Source of the DNA: Corynebacterium aurimucosum
GTDB lineage: Bacteria; Actinomycetota; Actinomycetes; Mycobacteriales; Mycobacteriaceae
Reading direction: 5' to 3'
Assembly: GCF_030408555.1 (NCBI RefSeq)
Contig: NZ_CP047048.1
Span: 124,001-188,000 of the forward strand
Length of the DNA stretch: 64,000 nucleotides
Part shown: positions 25,330 through 32,798 of the stretch, piece after piece
Layout: each line of letters begins with the position of its first letter
How positions within the stretch are numbered: position 1 is the stretch's first letter
Notes under the pieces: model-generated
Database searches by the model: none
What the model was told of the DNA's origin: nothing
Seen by the model: the letters and a program-made list of their open reading frames with translations, nothing else
Position numbers and translations under genes: made by a program

Positions 25330-25340
25330 GCTGTTTCTCC

Positions 25341-25529
25341 ATGAAGGAGAAACTCATTCCCTGCCTGATCGCCGGAGCCATCTTCGGCCTGGTGCTGTGG
25401 CTGGCCTCCGGCATGCTGTGGTTGTTGCCGGTGGGCCTGGCAGCGGGCCTCATGGGCTACCCGCTCCTCGGCATCACGCGCGATGAGTCCCAAGCTCGCA
25501 AGCGCCGCGACGACACCTTCCGCGACTAA
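25341..25529 (+). CDS. Small membrane protein, 62 aa
   Basis: ATG at 25341, 11 bp after the protease. It has two closely spaced hydrophobic stretches (LIPCLIAGAIFGLVLWLASG and LWLLPVGLAAGLMGYPLLG) and a charged C-terminus (DESQARKRRDDTFRD). No family recognised. Probably the last gene of the protease operon. No strong Shine-Dalgarno sequence, so the start is moderately certain. Confidence 0.6.
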   Translation: MKEKLIPCLIAGAIFGLVLWLASGMLWLLPVGLAAGLMGYPLLGITRDESQARKRRDDTFRD

Positions 25530-25599
25530 GCGGCCACGCCGGCCCATGCCACCGCTCTACGCCGCCCGACGCCGCCGCGCACGCTCCTCAACGGTCGGC

Positions 25600-25900
25600 C
25601 GCCAGATGGCACCCCACAAACCGTCGCCAAATGGCATCTCACAAAAGGCATCCACTAGAAGGCATCTTTGGGGCTGAAAACGCCATCTGCACGCCCCAGA
25701 AGGCGTTTTCAGGCGAGAAAACGCCTTCTGACAGATGCCATCTGCAAGATGCCTTTTGGAAACTGCCCCATGCCCAGCAGCACGCAAAAGGTTCCACTCA
25801 GAAGTCATTAGTCAAAAGGTTCCATTGGGGGCAAGTAAACCATCTTTAACCAGTTAGAAGGTTCGTTTGGGGGCAAAGAAACCTTTTGACTGGAACCAGG
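25600..25900. repeat. Intergenic cluster of hairpins and degenerate 24-nt repeats
   Basis: There is no gene from 25530 to 25966. A perfect 14-bp stem, CAGAAGGCGTTTTC (25697-25710) with GAAAACGCCTTCTG (25717-25730), is followed by the palindrome CAGATGCCATCTG (25732-25744). AAAAGGCATC (25643-25652) pairs with GATGCCTTTT (25748-25757), enclosing both. GTCAAAAGGT (25811-25820) pairs with ACCTTTTGAC (25881-25890). Three 24-nt units (25661-25684, 25818-25841, 25860-25883) share the plan GG-n5-TTGGGG-...-AAA-n-CC with different but mutually complementary ends. Not CRISPR: repeats and spacings are irregular. Confidence 0.75.
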
Positions 25901-25966
25901 TGAGGGGAACCCGTTGGGAAACCGCCTGCTGGGGCAGAAGGTCAGGCCTGGAAGCCCACTAGCCGG

Positions 25967-26995
25967 CTAGAAAATCTCGATGCGCCCGCCCAAAGACTCG
26001 GTCTGGCGCAGCTGCGCCACCCAGTTCGGCGCACCCGGGTGCAAGCGCAAGACCGGGCGAGAAGAGATCTTCACCGGGGAGACCGATTCCTTCCGAGCAC
26101 CGGAGCGGGCTTCGATGCGGGTGCGGGCGCGGAAGCCAGCGTCGGCAAGCGCGGCGATAGAAGGCTGCTCCGAGGCCAGCGATTCGCGGGCATCCTGCAG
26201 CAACTCGAGGGCCTCGTCGAGGGCTTGGACCAGTGCGGGTGCATTGGTCTCGCACATCTGTCGAACCAGGTCCGGGCGAGTGCCTGCCACGCGGGTTCCG
26301 TCCTTGAAGGAGCCAGCCGCCAGGGACTGTGCCAGGATGCCGCCATTATCGCCGACCACCGCGAGGGTCTCCGCCAGCACGTGAGGCAGGTGCGAAATGC
26401 GGGCAACCGCGGCATCGTGGTTAGCCACGCGCACCGGAACCGCCTCCGCGTGGACCATCTGGGTCATGCGGACCACGTCAGCAAAAATGTTCTCCCATGC
26501 GGCGGGGATGCGCTCGCCGCGCGCCTCGCACTCGGCGGCATAGTCATAGGTGATAACCCAGGCAGCGCCGTTGAACAACCCGGTGTGGGAGTTCTCCCAG
26601 CCGGACTTAGATGTGCCGGCCATGGGGTGGCCGCCCACGTAGCGCGCCTGCATGTTGCGCTCCACGATGAGCTGGCGCACCTCGGTCTTGACCGAGACCA
26701 CGTCCGTCAAACCGCAGCTCGGGGCGTGTGCCTGGATGGCGTCGAGGACCGAAGCAACCGCATCCATGGGCACCGCGACGACGATAAGCGCGTTGTCTTC
26801 CTCGGCCCGGTGCAGGATGGCCGGCAGATCATCGGTGACGTCGTAGCCCTGCTTAATGGCCGTTCGGGCACCAGAGGTGGAGTGGTTGTAGCCGTACACG
26901 GAATGGCGTGCAGCAGCTAGGTCACGCAGGAGGGAACCTCCAATGAGACCGAGGCCGATAATGCAGACGGGGCGTTGAACATCTTGAGAACTCAC
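25967..26995 (-). CDS. tyrA: Prephenate dehydrogenase / arogenate dehydrogenase
   Basis: A 342-aa NAD(P)-dependent enzyme of tyrosine synthesis, which oxidatively decarboxylates prephenate or arogenate. The N-terminal Rossmann motif is GLGLIGGS at residues 14-21. The catalytic-region motif HPMAGT is near residue 124, in VGGHPMAGTSKSGWEN, and the C-terminal helical dimerisation part follows. In Corynebacterium this enzyme generally prefers arogenate or prephenate with NADP, which I cannot tell here. The start is GTG at 26995, with no Shine-Dalgarno sequence, probably leaderless. It is divergent from the TadA-associated gene. Confidence 0.9.
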   Translation of the reverse strand: MSSQDVQRPVCIIGLGLIGGSLLRDLAAARHSVYGYNHSTSGARTAIKQGYDVTDDLPAILHRAEEDNALIVVAVPMDAVASVLDAIQAHAPSCGLTDVVSVKTEVRQLIVERNMQARYVGGHPMAGTSKSGWENSHTGLFNGAAWVITYDYAAECEARGERIPAAWENIFADVVRMTQMVHAEAVPVRVANHDAAVARISHLPHVLAETLAVVGDNGGILAQSLAAGSFKDGTRVAGTRPDLVRQMCETNAPALVQALDEALELLQDARESLASEQPSIAALADAGFRARTRIEARSGARKESVSPVKISSRPVLRLHPGAPNWVAQLRQTESLGGRIEIF

Positions 26996-27020
26996 GGTGA
27001 CAATTGTGGCACAACCCGAC

Positions 27021-27026
27021 TAATCT
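27021..27026 (+). promoter_or_regulatory. -10 element of the tadA operon
   Basis: TAATCT lies 8 nt before the ATG at 27035, consistent with leaderless transcription. Confidence 0.42.
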
Positions 27027-27034
27027 GACGAGGT

Positions 27035-27538
27035 ATGAGCCACGACGATCTGTCCTTTGCCATCACCGTCGCCAGTGCCGAAGGCGGCTGGGTGATTCGC
27101 CCTTTCAAGGATGACTACACCGACGTCAACACCTCCATCAAGGCGGTGCGCAACCTCCGTTCGGAGGGCGCGGCATTCGCGCTGCTGTGCGTGGAGGATG
27201 ACTATTTCGTCGTCGTGCGCCCGGTTCCGGGGGATGTACGCATGCTGCTTTCCGACGCCACCTATGCCGCCGAAGACGACTTCGCCGCGGATTTCCTCGA
27301 CCTGCGTGATATCGATATCCCGGATTTGGACGAGGACGAGTGGGAGGACGCCGACCCCTACGGCGACGGCGACTTTGATATCTTCGCTGACCTCGGACTC
27401 GATGAGGACCAGCTGGGCTACATCATCGATAACGATGAGGACTGGCCTTCCGACATGCTCCTGCGCATCGCCGGCGAGCTGGGCTTTGGCGATGAGCTGG
27501 AGGATTTCATCGACGGCCTCGACTCGGATGATTCTTAA
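27035..27538 (+). CDS. tRNA adenosine deaminase-associated protein
   Basis: A 167-aa, very acidic protein. The N-terminal half (FAITVASAEGGWVIRPFKDDYTDVNTSIKAVRNLRSEGAAFALLCVEDDYFVVVRP) matches the actinobacterial family always found next to tadA and named for that position. The middle is Asp/Glu-rich (DLDEDEWEDADPYGDGDFD). It overlaps or just precedes tadA, so a role as TadA partner or expression partner is likely but, to my knowledge, not shown. Confidence 0.85.
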   Translation: MSHDDLSFAITVASAEGGWVIRPFKDDYTDVNTSIKAVRNLRSEGAAFALLCVEDDYFVVVRPVPGDVRMLLSDATYAAEDDFAADFLDLRDIDIPDLDEDEWEDADPYGDGDFDIFADLGLDEDQLGYIIDNDEDWPSDMLLRIAGELGFGDELEDFIDGLDSDDS

Positions 27539-27554
27539 ACCTGCGGAGGGGCTG

Positions 27555-28016
27555 GTGCGCGCGGAGGCCCGCATACGCCGCGCCCTGGAGGTTGCTCGCG
27601 CAACGCCGGCGGGGGATATCCCTGTGGGTGCCGTGCTTTACGACGCCTCCGGCAACGAATTCGCCACCGGTGTTAACCGCCGCGAGCAGCTGAATGACCC
27701 AACAGCGCACGCAGAGGTGGAAGCCATCCGCCAGGCGGTGCGTGTGCATGGCGATGGTTGGCGGCTGGAAGGCTGCGAGCTGGTTGTCACCTTGGAGCCT
27801 TGCGCGATGTGCGCTGGCGCGATTCAGGCGTCCCGGGTGTCCTCAGTGGTCTTTGGTGCTTTTGAGCCGAAGACGGGGGCGTGCGGTTCGCTTGTCGACG
27901 TCCTCCGCGCCCCCGGCGCTCTCCACGTTCCCGAGGTGCGCGGCGGTGTGCTGGAGGAGGAATGCGCGGAGCTGCTCACGGGCTTCTTCGGGGGTCTTCG
28001 AGGCAGCGGCGCTTAA
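27555..28016 (+). CDS. tadA: tRNA-specific adenosine deaminase (A34 to inosine)
   Basis: A 153-aa zinc deaminase. The H-A-E motif with zinc ligand H52 and proton shuttle E54 is in PTAHAEVEAIR, and zinc cysteines C83 and C86 are in TLEPCAMCAGA. It converts the wobble A of tRNA-Arg(ACG), also encoded in this window, to inosine. I choose the GTG at 27555 because GGAGGGG lies just before it; an ATG at 27528 would add nine residues but has no ribosome site and overlaps the previous gene. The stop codon lies in the 8-bp target duplication of an ISL3 element, so the gene remains complete. Confidence 0.9.
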   Translation: MRAEARIRRALEVARATPAGDIPVGAVLYDASGNEFATGVNRREQLNDPTAHAEVEAIRQAVRVHGDGWRLEGCELVVTLEPCAMCAGAIQASRVSSVVFGAFEPKTGACGSLVDVLRAPGALHVPEVRGGVLEEECAELLTGFFGGLRGSGA

Positions 28017-28018
28017 CC
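28011..28018. repeat. Left target-site duplication of the ISL3 element
   Basis: GCTTAACC, repeated at 29484-29491. It contains the last codon and stop of tadA. Confidence 0.9.
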
Positions 28019-28031
28019 GGCCCTTCCGGTT

Positions 28032-29345
28032 TTAGAGTGCGTTGATTTTGTCCTGTAGTTGTCCGGAGTGGATGAGGCATCGCAAGATGTAGTGGTTGAG
28101 GTTTTTGAATCCCAGGGCGATGCCGCGTAGGTGTTCGAGTCTGCCGTTGATTGCCTCAACGGGACCGTTGGATGCGCCGATATCAAAGTAGGCGAGCACA
28201 TCTTTGCGTCGACGCCACAGGGTGCGTCCCAGTTGGGCGAGCTCTTCTAAGCCTTTTGGTAGTCCTTTACGCAGGGTGTGGATGATGCGTTCCATGAGCT
28301 TTCTGCCTTCCGATTTCTTCGGATGCGCGTACGCTGCGATCACGTCTTGGTAGAGCAGCCACGTTACTTCTAGGGCCACGTAGTCGTCATCGGTGGCCCA
28401 CAGCATTTCTAAGCGTTGCTTTTGCCGCTCGGTGAGATAGTTCGTCCTGGTCAACAGGGTGCGCCGGTGCTTGTACAGCGGGTCATCTTTGCGTCCGCGG
28501 CGCCCGGTTGTCTCACGTTGGAGTCTTTGTCGGCAACTGGTGAGCTTGTCGGCTGCCAGATGCACCACATGGAAAGGGTCCATGACTTTATTCGCCTGTG
28601 GTAGTTGCTCTTCAACTGCGGTGGCATAACCGGTGAACCCATCCATGGTCACCACCTGTATCTGCTCCCGGAAGCTGGGGTCGCGCTCTTTAAGCCACCC
28701 GCTGAGCACGTGGGCGGATCTGCCCGGTCGCATGTCTAACAAACGAGCAGGCCCACGCCCGTCCACCAGCGGGGTGAGGTCAACAAGTATGGTCACCAGG
28801 TTTGATGCCTGACCTGGTTTTCTGGTGTGTTTCCATACATGTTCATCGACTCCGAGGACGCGAACCCCGTCTAGGTGGCAGGGGTCGCCGTAGACAAGCT
28901 GGCGACAGGCATCCAGTGCGACCTGGTTGACCAGGTCCCAGCCCACACCGAGTGCTTTGGCGGTAGCTGACACACTCATCCGGTCAATAGCAAGGCGCTG
29001 CAAGATCCAGCGGGTGACCCGATAAGTGAGTTTGGCGCCGTCATCCGCGCAGGTTAAAGATTCTTGGAAGATCTTTCTCTTACATGAGACGGCTGTGCAT
29101 AAGAATCTGGGGACTGTTACGTGCAGCCTAGTGGGGAATCCAACGACAGGAAGATCAACGAGTCGACGGGTGGTGTGGTCGCGCAGCTTTCCTGGCTGTC
29201 CGCAGTCCGGGCACACGCCGATAACGGCTACTGGCGTGGCCTCAATGATGGTCAACGCTCCGGTATCAGCGGCACCGGTGATGGCAAGTCCGATTTCCGC
29301 GGTACGGCAGATAGTGTCGGCGACGAGGTTTCCAGTAGGCTTCAC
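28032..29345 (-). CDS. ISL3-family transposase
   Basis: A 437-aa transposase. The N-terminus has the zinc-finger-like C-P-D-C-G (VCPDCGQPG) with further cysteines near residues 82-88, and the DDE catalytic domain has VLGVDEHVWK, VTMDGFTGYATAVEEQLPQANKVMDPFHVVHLA and, near the end, the glutamate in ASNGPVEAINGRLEHLRG. Length and layout match IS31831-type transposases. The start appears to be GTG at 29345. The stop lies within the left inverted repeat. Cysteine and helix-turn-helix segments would bind the IS ends. Confidence 0.93.
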   Translation of the reverse strand: MKPTGNLVADTICRTAEIGLAITGAADTGALTIIEATPVAVIGVCPDCGQPGKLRDHTTRRLVDLPVVGFPTRLHVTVPRFLCTAVSCKRKIFQESLTCADDGAKLTYRVTRWILQRLAIDRMSVSATAKALGVGWDLVNQVALDACRQLVYGDPCHLDGVRVLGVDEHVWKHTRKPGQASNLVTILVDLTPLVDGRGPARLLDMRPGRSAHVLSGWLKERDPSFREQIQVVTMDGFTGYATAVEEQLPQANKVMDPFHVVHLAADKLTSCRQRLQRETTGRRGRKDDPLYKHRRTLLTRTNYLTERQKQRLEMLWATDDDYVALEVTWLLYQDVIAAYAHPKKSEGRKLMERIIHTLRKGLPKGLEELAQLGRTLWRRRKDVLAYFDIGASNGPVEAINGRLEHLRGIALGFKNLNHYILRCLIHSGQLQDKINAL

Positions 29346-29350
29346 AGTAC

Positions 29351-29408
29351 GGGTCCCTGGTGGGTTTAGATGGTTGTGTAGGAACTTTCATCTTCACACC
29401 AGGGACCC
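29351..29408. repeat. Internal inverted repeat upstream of the transposase start
   Basis: GGGTCCCTGGTG (29351-29362) and CACCAGGGACCC (29397-29408) are perfect 12-bp arms separated by 34 bp, just before the transposase start. Such stems often limit translation of transposase from read-through mRNA. The role is inferred. Confidence 0.6.
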
Positions 29409-29483
29409 CTACATGTTGTGGTGACCCGCTGAACCCGTCGTTTTCTACCTCACCCCGCTACGCACCCCGAAACCGGAAGAGCC

Positions 29484-29491
29484 GCTTAACC
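29484..29491. repeat. Right target-site duplication of the ISL3 element
   Basis: GCTTAACC, identical to 28011-28018. Confidence 0.9.
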
Positions 29492-29582
29492 CTTGAATTG
29501 GTTAGTGGCCCCGGAGCCGTCTTCCGATTCGCGTGTAGGCTGGGTGGTCCACGTGAGAGAAGTAGAGAGTAAGGAGAAAATC

Positions 29583-29780
29583 ATGGGTGATTTTGAGAAC
29601 AAGAAGGACGAGTTCGTCGGCAAGGCTAAGGAAGCTGCTGGCAACGTAAGCGACAACGAGAAGCTGGAGAACGAGGGCAAGGCCGACCAGGTCACCTCCG
29701 AGGCTAAGCAGAAGGCTTCCGATGCCGTTGAGGGCGTCAAGGATAAGGCCAACGAGGTCATCGGTGGTCTCAAGGACTAA
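29583..29780 (+). CDS. CsbD-family stress protein
   Basis: A 65-aa, highly charged protein, MGDFENKKDEFVGKAKEAAG followed by a helical Lys/Glu/Ala repeat pattern. This is the CsbD-like family (E. coli YjbJ type), small hydrophilic proteins induced in general stress, with no defined biochemistry. The start ATG 29583 follows AAGGAG. The open frame extends 30 codons upstream, but that part is not family-like. The ISL3 right end lies only 99 bp upstream, so the element may have displaced or replaced the native promoter. Confidence 0.87.
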   Translation: MGDFENKKDEFVGKAKEAAGNVSDNEKLENEGKADQVTSEAKQKASDAVEGVKDKANEVIGGLKD

Positions 29781-29872
29781 TCCCTTGCCTTAAATAGCTG
29801 AATCGCTGTCTCCGCCGCCTGGCGTGGGCAGCGATTTTGTCGCTCGGGGTTACTCGACGTAATCTGGAACGC

Positions 29873-29960
29873 GGTGGCGTGTCCGAGCGGCCGAAGGTGA
29901 TCGCCTCGAAAGCGATTGTTGGGTAACCCCCAACCGCGGGTTCAAATCCCGCCGCCACCG
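29873..29960 (+). tRNA. tRNA-Ser(CGA)
   Basis: Acceptor GGTGGCG pairs with CGCCACC (29953-29959), discriminator G, and CCA encoded at 29961-29963. Anticodon loop C-T-CGA-A-A has CGA at 29907-29909. A long variable arm is present and the T arm is GGGTTCAAATCCC. It decodes UCG. A TAATCT -10 (29860-29865) precedes it by 7 bp. Confidence 0.95.
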
Positions 29961-29965
29961 CCACA

Positions 29966-30013
29966 TCCGGCACTCCAGTTCTTAGCTCTGGAGTGCCGGA
30001 CTTTTTATGTTTT
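29966..30013. terminator. Terminator after tRNA-Ser(CGA), perhaps bidirectional
   Basis: TCCGGCACTCCAG and CTGGAGTGCCGGA are perfect 13-bp arms followed by CTTTTTATGTTTT. The minus-strand gene at 30012-30179 ends at its edge, so it may serve both. Confidence 0.88.
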
Positions 30014-30179
30014 AGAAGCCGGTCCGCCCTCTATCAACATCTCTTTGGAAATCCAGCGCGGCTTGGCGTGCCTCGGGGTCGTGGTCTTCCGTGCGTTTGT
30101 GAATTCGTCGGCTCATCATGCCTGCTGGGATAGCAATGAGAAGGATGGCCGCGATGGCGACGATGACGAAAGTAGACAT
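30012..30179 (-). CDS. Small single-helix membrane protein, 55 aa
   Basis: ATG at 30179 on the minus strand with an excellent ribosome site (AGGAG, 6 nt before). The protein starts MSTFVIVAIAAILLIAIPAG, one membrane helix, then a charged cytosolic tail (RRIHKRTEDHDPEARQAALDFQRDVDRGRTGF). It is too short for usual gene cut-offs but has every mark of a real gene. No family recognised. It converges on tRNA-Ser(CGA) and shares its terminator. Confidence 0.75.
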   Translation of the reverse strand: MSTFVIVAIAAILLIAIPAGMMSRRIHKRTEDHDPEARQAALDFQRDVDRGRTGF

Positions 30180-30359
30180 GGGGGTCTCCTAGGGTATTTC
30201 AGTACTTCTGCATTGTAACGCAGGCCACGCTCTGGAGGGTTGGTTGAACTCTTACGAGACCGTTAGGGCTTCACAGCCCGACTGGTTAAACTGGTGCACA
30301 TTCGTGTCCACCGCCAAAGCTTCCGCGAGCAATAATCGCGCATGTGAAGGGGAATTTCC

Positions 30360-32792
30360 GTGGCAAAGCTGCTTTACCACCTAGGCCGCTGGTCTTACAT
30401 CAATCGATGGAAGGTCATCATCGCCTGGATCTTCATCGTGGCGGCCGCGGGCGGAGCGACCTTGAGCTTGATGAAGCCGATGACCACGGAGTACTCCATC
30501 AGCGGCACGCCAGCAATTGACGCCACCCGCCGCGCGGTGGAGCTGTTCCCGGAGAACGGTAACCCGGCCAATGCGCCGTCGGTCAATCTCGTCTTCAAGG
30601 CCCCGGAAGGGCAGAAGCTCAGCGATCCGCAGAACAAAGAAGCTGTCGAGGATGTGGTGCACCACATTGCTGAAGGCCTTGATATCCCAGAGGGTAGCCA
30701 GCAGCGTTGGGGCAACCCGCTCGAGGTATCGCCGGCGTTGCAGCAGCAGGTCATCGAGCAGTTCACCTCCATGGGCTTGCCGGAGGAGACCGCGCGGGCG
30801 GATGCCGATAACCTGGCCATGGTCAATGCCGATGAGACCATCGCCTACACCACCTTCGACTTCGATGCGGAAAGCCCCTATTCGGTAGACCCAGCGGATA
30901 AAGACGTGGTCCATGAAGCCATGGATATCGGCCGCGCGGCGGGTCTGGAAGTAGAGGCCGGCGGCGCGGGCTTCGGTGATGAAATCCAGGTCAACTCGAT
31001 TTCTGAGGTCATCGGCCTGGCCGTGGCGTTTATCGTCCTCATTATTACCTTCGGTTCCTTGGCCTCCGCGGGCATGCCGCTTATCTCCGCGGTCGTGGGC
31101 GTGGGCCTGGGAGCGATGGGTGTCATGATTGCGACCCACTGGATGGAGCTCAACAACCTCACTCCGGTGCTGGCCGTCATGATCGGTCTGGCCGTGGGCA
31201 TCGACTATGCGCTGTTCATCATGTCGCGCTACCGGCAGGAGCGCTCCCGCATGGACGGGCCGGATGCCGCCGGCATGGCTGTTGGCACGGCGGGGTCCTC
31301 GGTGGTCTTTGCCGGCGCGACGGTCTTCATCGCGCTCTTTGCGCTACTCGTGGCGCGCATTAGCTTCCTCACTGCCATGGGCTTGGCCGCTGCAGGAACG
31401 GTTTTCATGGCTGTGCTTGTGGCGCTGACCTTGGTGCCCGCGATGTTGGGCTTGCTCGGTGATAAGGCCTTCGCCGGACGCATCCCCGGCGTTGCCGGCA
31501 ACCCCACGAAGCGCCGCCCGCGCCGCGCGAAGCCAACGATGGGTAACCGTTGGGTGCGCACGGTGCAGCGCGCCCCGGGCATCGTCATGGCCTTGGTGGT
31601 GCTTGGCCTCGGAGCGTTGACCGCACCGGTTCTGCACATGGAGCTGGCCCTGCCAGCGGATACCACCTCCAACCCGGATACCACCCAGCGCAAGGCAGCG
31701 GACCTCCTGTCCGAGGGCTTCGGCCCTGGCATCAACGGCCCCTTCCTGGTGATCGTGGATGGCGCCAATGCCAACCCGGAATCCGCGGCACTGCAGCCCT
31801 ATATCCAGGGCCAAGAAGGCGAGGAAGATGAGCAGAAGAAGGCCGCACTTTCCTCCTTCATCTATTCTGTGCAGCGCCTCAACCAGGTGGGCGGGGTCAA
31901 GCACGCCCAGCTGGTGGGCGTGAGCCAGGATATGAAGGCAGCACAAATCATGGTCAGCCCCACCACAGCACCAACGGATGAGGCCACGATTGGCACCGCC
32001 TCCGCCCTGCGCACCGCCGGTGCGGAGCTGGAGGATGCCACCGGTGCCGAGATCGGCATGACCGGCCTGACCGCAGTGCAGCTCGACATCACCGAGCGCC
32101 TCGAGGAAGCCATGGGGCCGTACCTTGCCATCGTGGTAGGCCTGGCCATCTTCCTGCTGCTGGCGGTATTCCGCTCCATCTTGGTCCCGCTGGTGGCCGG
32201 CTTGGGCTTCCTGCTCTCCGTCGGCGGTGCCTTCGGTCTGACCGTTTTGGTGTGGCAGGACGGCCTCACCGGCTTGGTGCCAGCACCCGGCCCGCTGATT
32301 TCCTTCATGCCCATCTTCCTCATCGGCGTGACCTTCGGCCTGGCCATGGACTACCAGGTCTTCCTGGTCACCCGCATGCGTGAGCACTTCTCCCGTTTCC
32401 CGCAGGGCAGCGGCGGGAAGTACAGTCGGTACAACGCCAATGATGAGGCCACCATCGCTGGCTTTACCGCCGGTGCCCGCGTGGTCACCGCCGCGGCCAT
32501 CATCATGATTTCCGTTTTCGTGGCCTTTATCAGCCAGCCGCTGCCCTTCATCCAGATCTTCGGCTTCGCGCTGGCGGCGGGCGTGCTTTTCGACGCCTTC
32601 TTAGTCCGCATGTCGCTTGTCCCCGCCACCATGTTCCTCATGGGGCACACCACGTGGTGGATGCCGAAGTGGCTGGACAAGCTGATCCCGCAGCTGGACA
32701 TCGAGGGCACTGCACTCGAGGAAGAATGGGAGCGCAAACACGCGGCAGCATCCCGTGAAGCAGAGGATAAAGCAGCGCAGCCCGTAGAATAG
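30360..32792 (+). CDS. MMPL-family RND transporter
   Basis: An 810-aa inner-membrane protein with the MMPL layout: helix 1 near residues 18-37, a periplasmic domain (about 40-215), five helices (about 215-370), a cytosolic link with a basic RRPRRAKP stretch, helix 7, a second periplasmic domain (about 430-570) and a final five-helix bundle. The conserved D-Y pair of the proton relay appears in VGIDYALFIMSRYRQE and LAMDYQVFLVTRMRE. In Corynebacteriales such proteins (CmpL/MmpL) export trehalose monocorynomycolate or other lipids; which substrate applies cannot be told. GTG start. The C-terminal tail is short and charged. Confidence 0.88.
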   Translation: MAKLLYHLGRWSYINRWKVIIAWIFIVAAAGGATLSLMKPMTTEYSISGTPAIDATRRAVELFPENGNPANAPSVNLVFKAPEGQKLSDPQNKEAVEDVVHHIAEGLDIPEGSQQRWGNPLEVSPALQQQVIEQFTSMGLPEETARADADNLAMVNADETIAYTTFDFDAESPYSVDPADKDVVHEAMDIGRAAGLEVEAGGAGFGDEIQVNSISEVIGLAVAFIVLIITFGSLASAGMPLISAVVGVGLGAMGVMIATHWMELNNLTPVLAVMIGLAVGIDYALFIMSRYRQERSRMDGPDAAGMAVGTAGSSVVFAGATVFIALFALLVARISFLTAMGLAAAGTVFMAVLVALTLVPAMLGLLGDKAFAGRIPGVAGNPTKRRPRRAKPTMGNRWVRTVQRAPGIVMALVVLGLGALTAPVLHMELALPADTTSNPDTTQRKAADLLSEGFGPGINGPFLVIVDGANANPESAALQPYIQGQEGEEDEQKKAALSSFIYSVQRLNQVGGVKHAQLVGVSQDMKAAQIMVSPTTAPTDEATIGTASALRTAGAELEDATGAEIGMTGLTAVQLDITERLEEAMGPYLAIVVGLAIFLLLAVFRSILVPLVAGLGFLLSVGGAFGLTVLVWQDGLTGLVPAPGPLISFMPIFLIGVTFGLAMDYQVFLVTRMREHFSRFPQGSGGKYSRYNANDEATIAGFTAGARVVTAAAIIMISVFVAFISQPLPFIQIFGFALAAGVLFDAFLVRMSLVPATMFLMGHTTWWMPKWLDKLIPQLDIEGTALEEEWERKHAAASREAEDKAAQPVE
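32785..32790 (+). promoter_or_regulatory. -10 element of leaderless tgt
   Basis: TAGAAT overlaps the last codons and stop of the MMPL gene and lies 8 nt before the tgt ATG. No Shine-Dalgarno sequence. Confidence 0.42.
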
Positions 32793-32798
32793 TTCCCT

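Larger units (their letters stand above)
28019..29483. mobile_element. Complete ISL3-family insertion sequence, 1465 bp
   Basis: Imperfect terminal inverted repeats of 24 bp (28019-28042 and 29460-29483, 20 of 24 matching, starting GGC-C/T-CTTCCGG) flank one intact transposase gene. 8-bp direct repeats GCTTAACC border it exactly, the usual ISL3 duplication length. The ends resemble those of corynebacterial IS31831/IS1207-type elements. Intact duplications and an intact gene imply a fairly recent insertion. Confidence 0.95.

Noticed and set aside
25600..25900. CRISPR array
   Set aside because: Repeats are palindromic and degenerate, spacings are irregular, and no cas gene is in the window.
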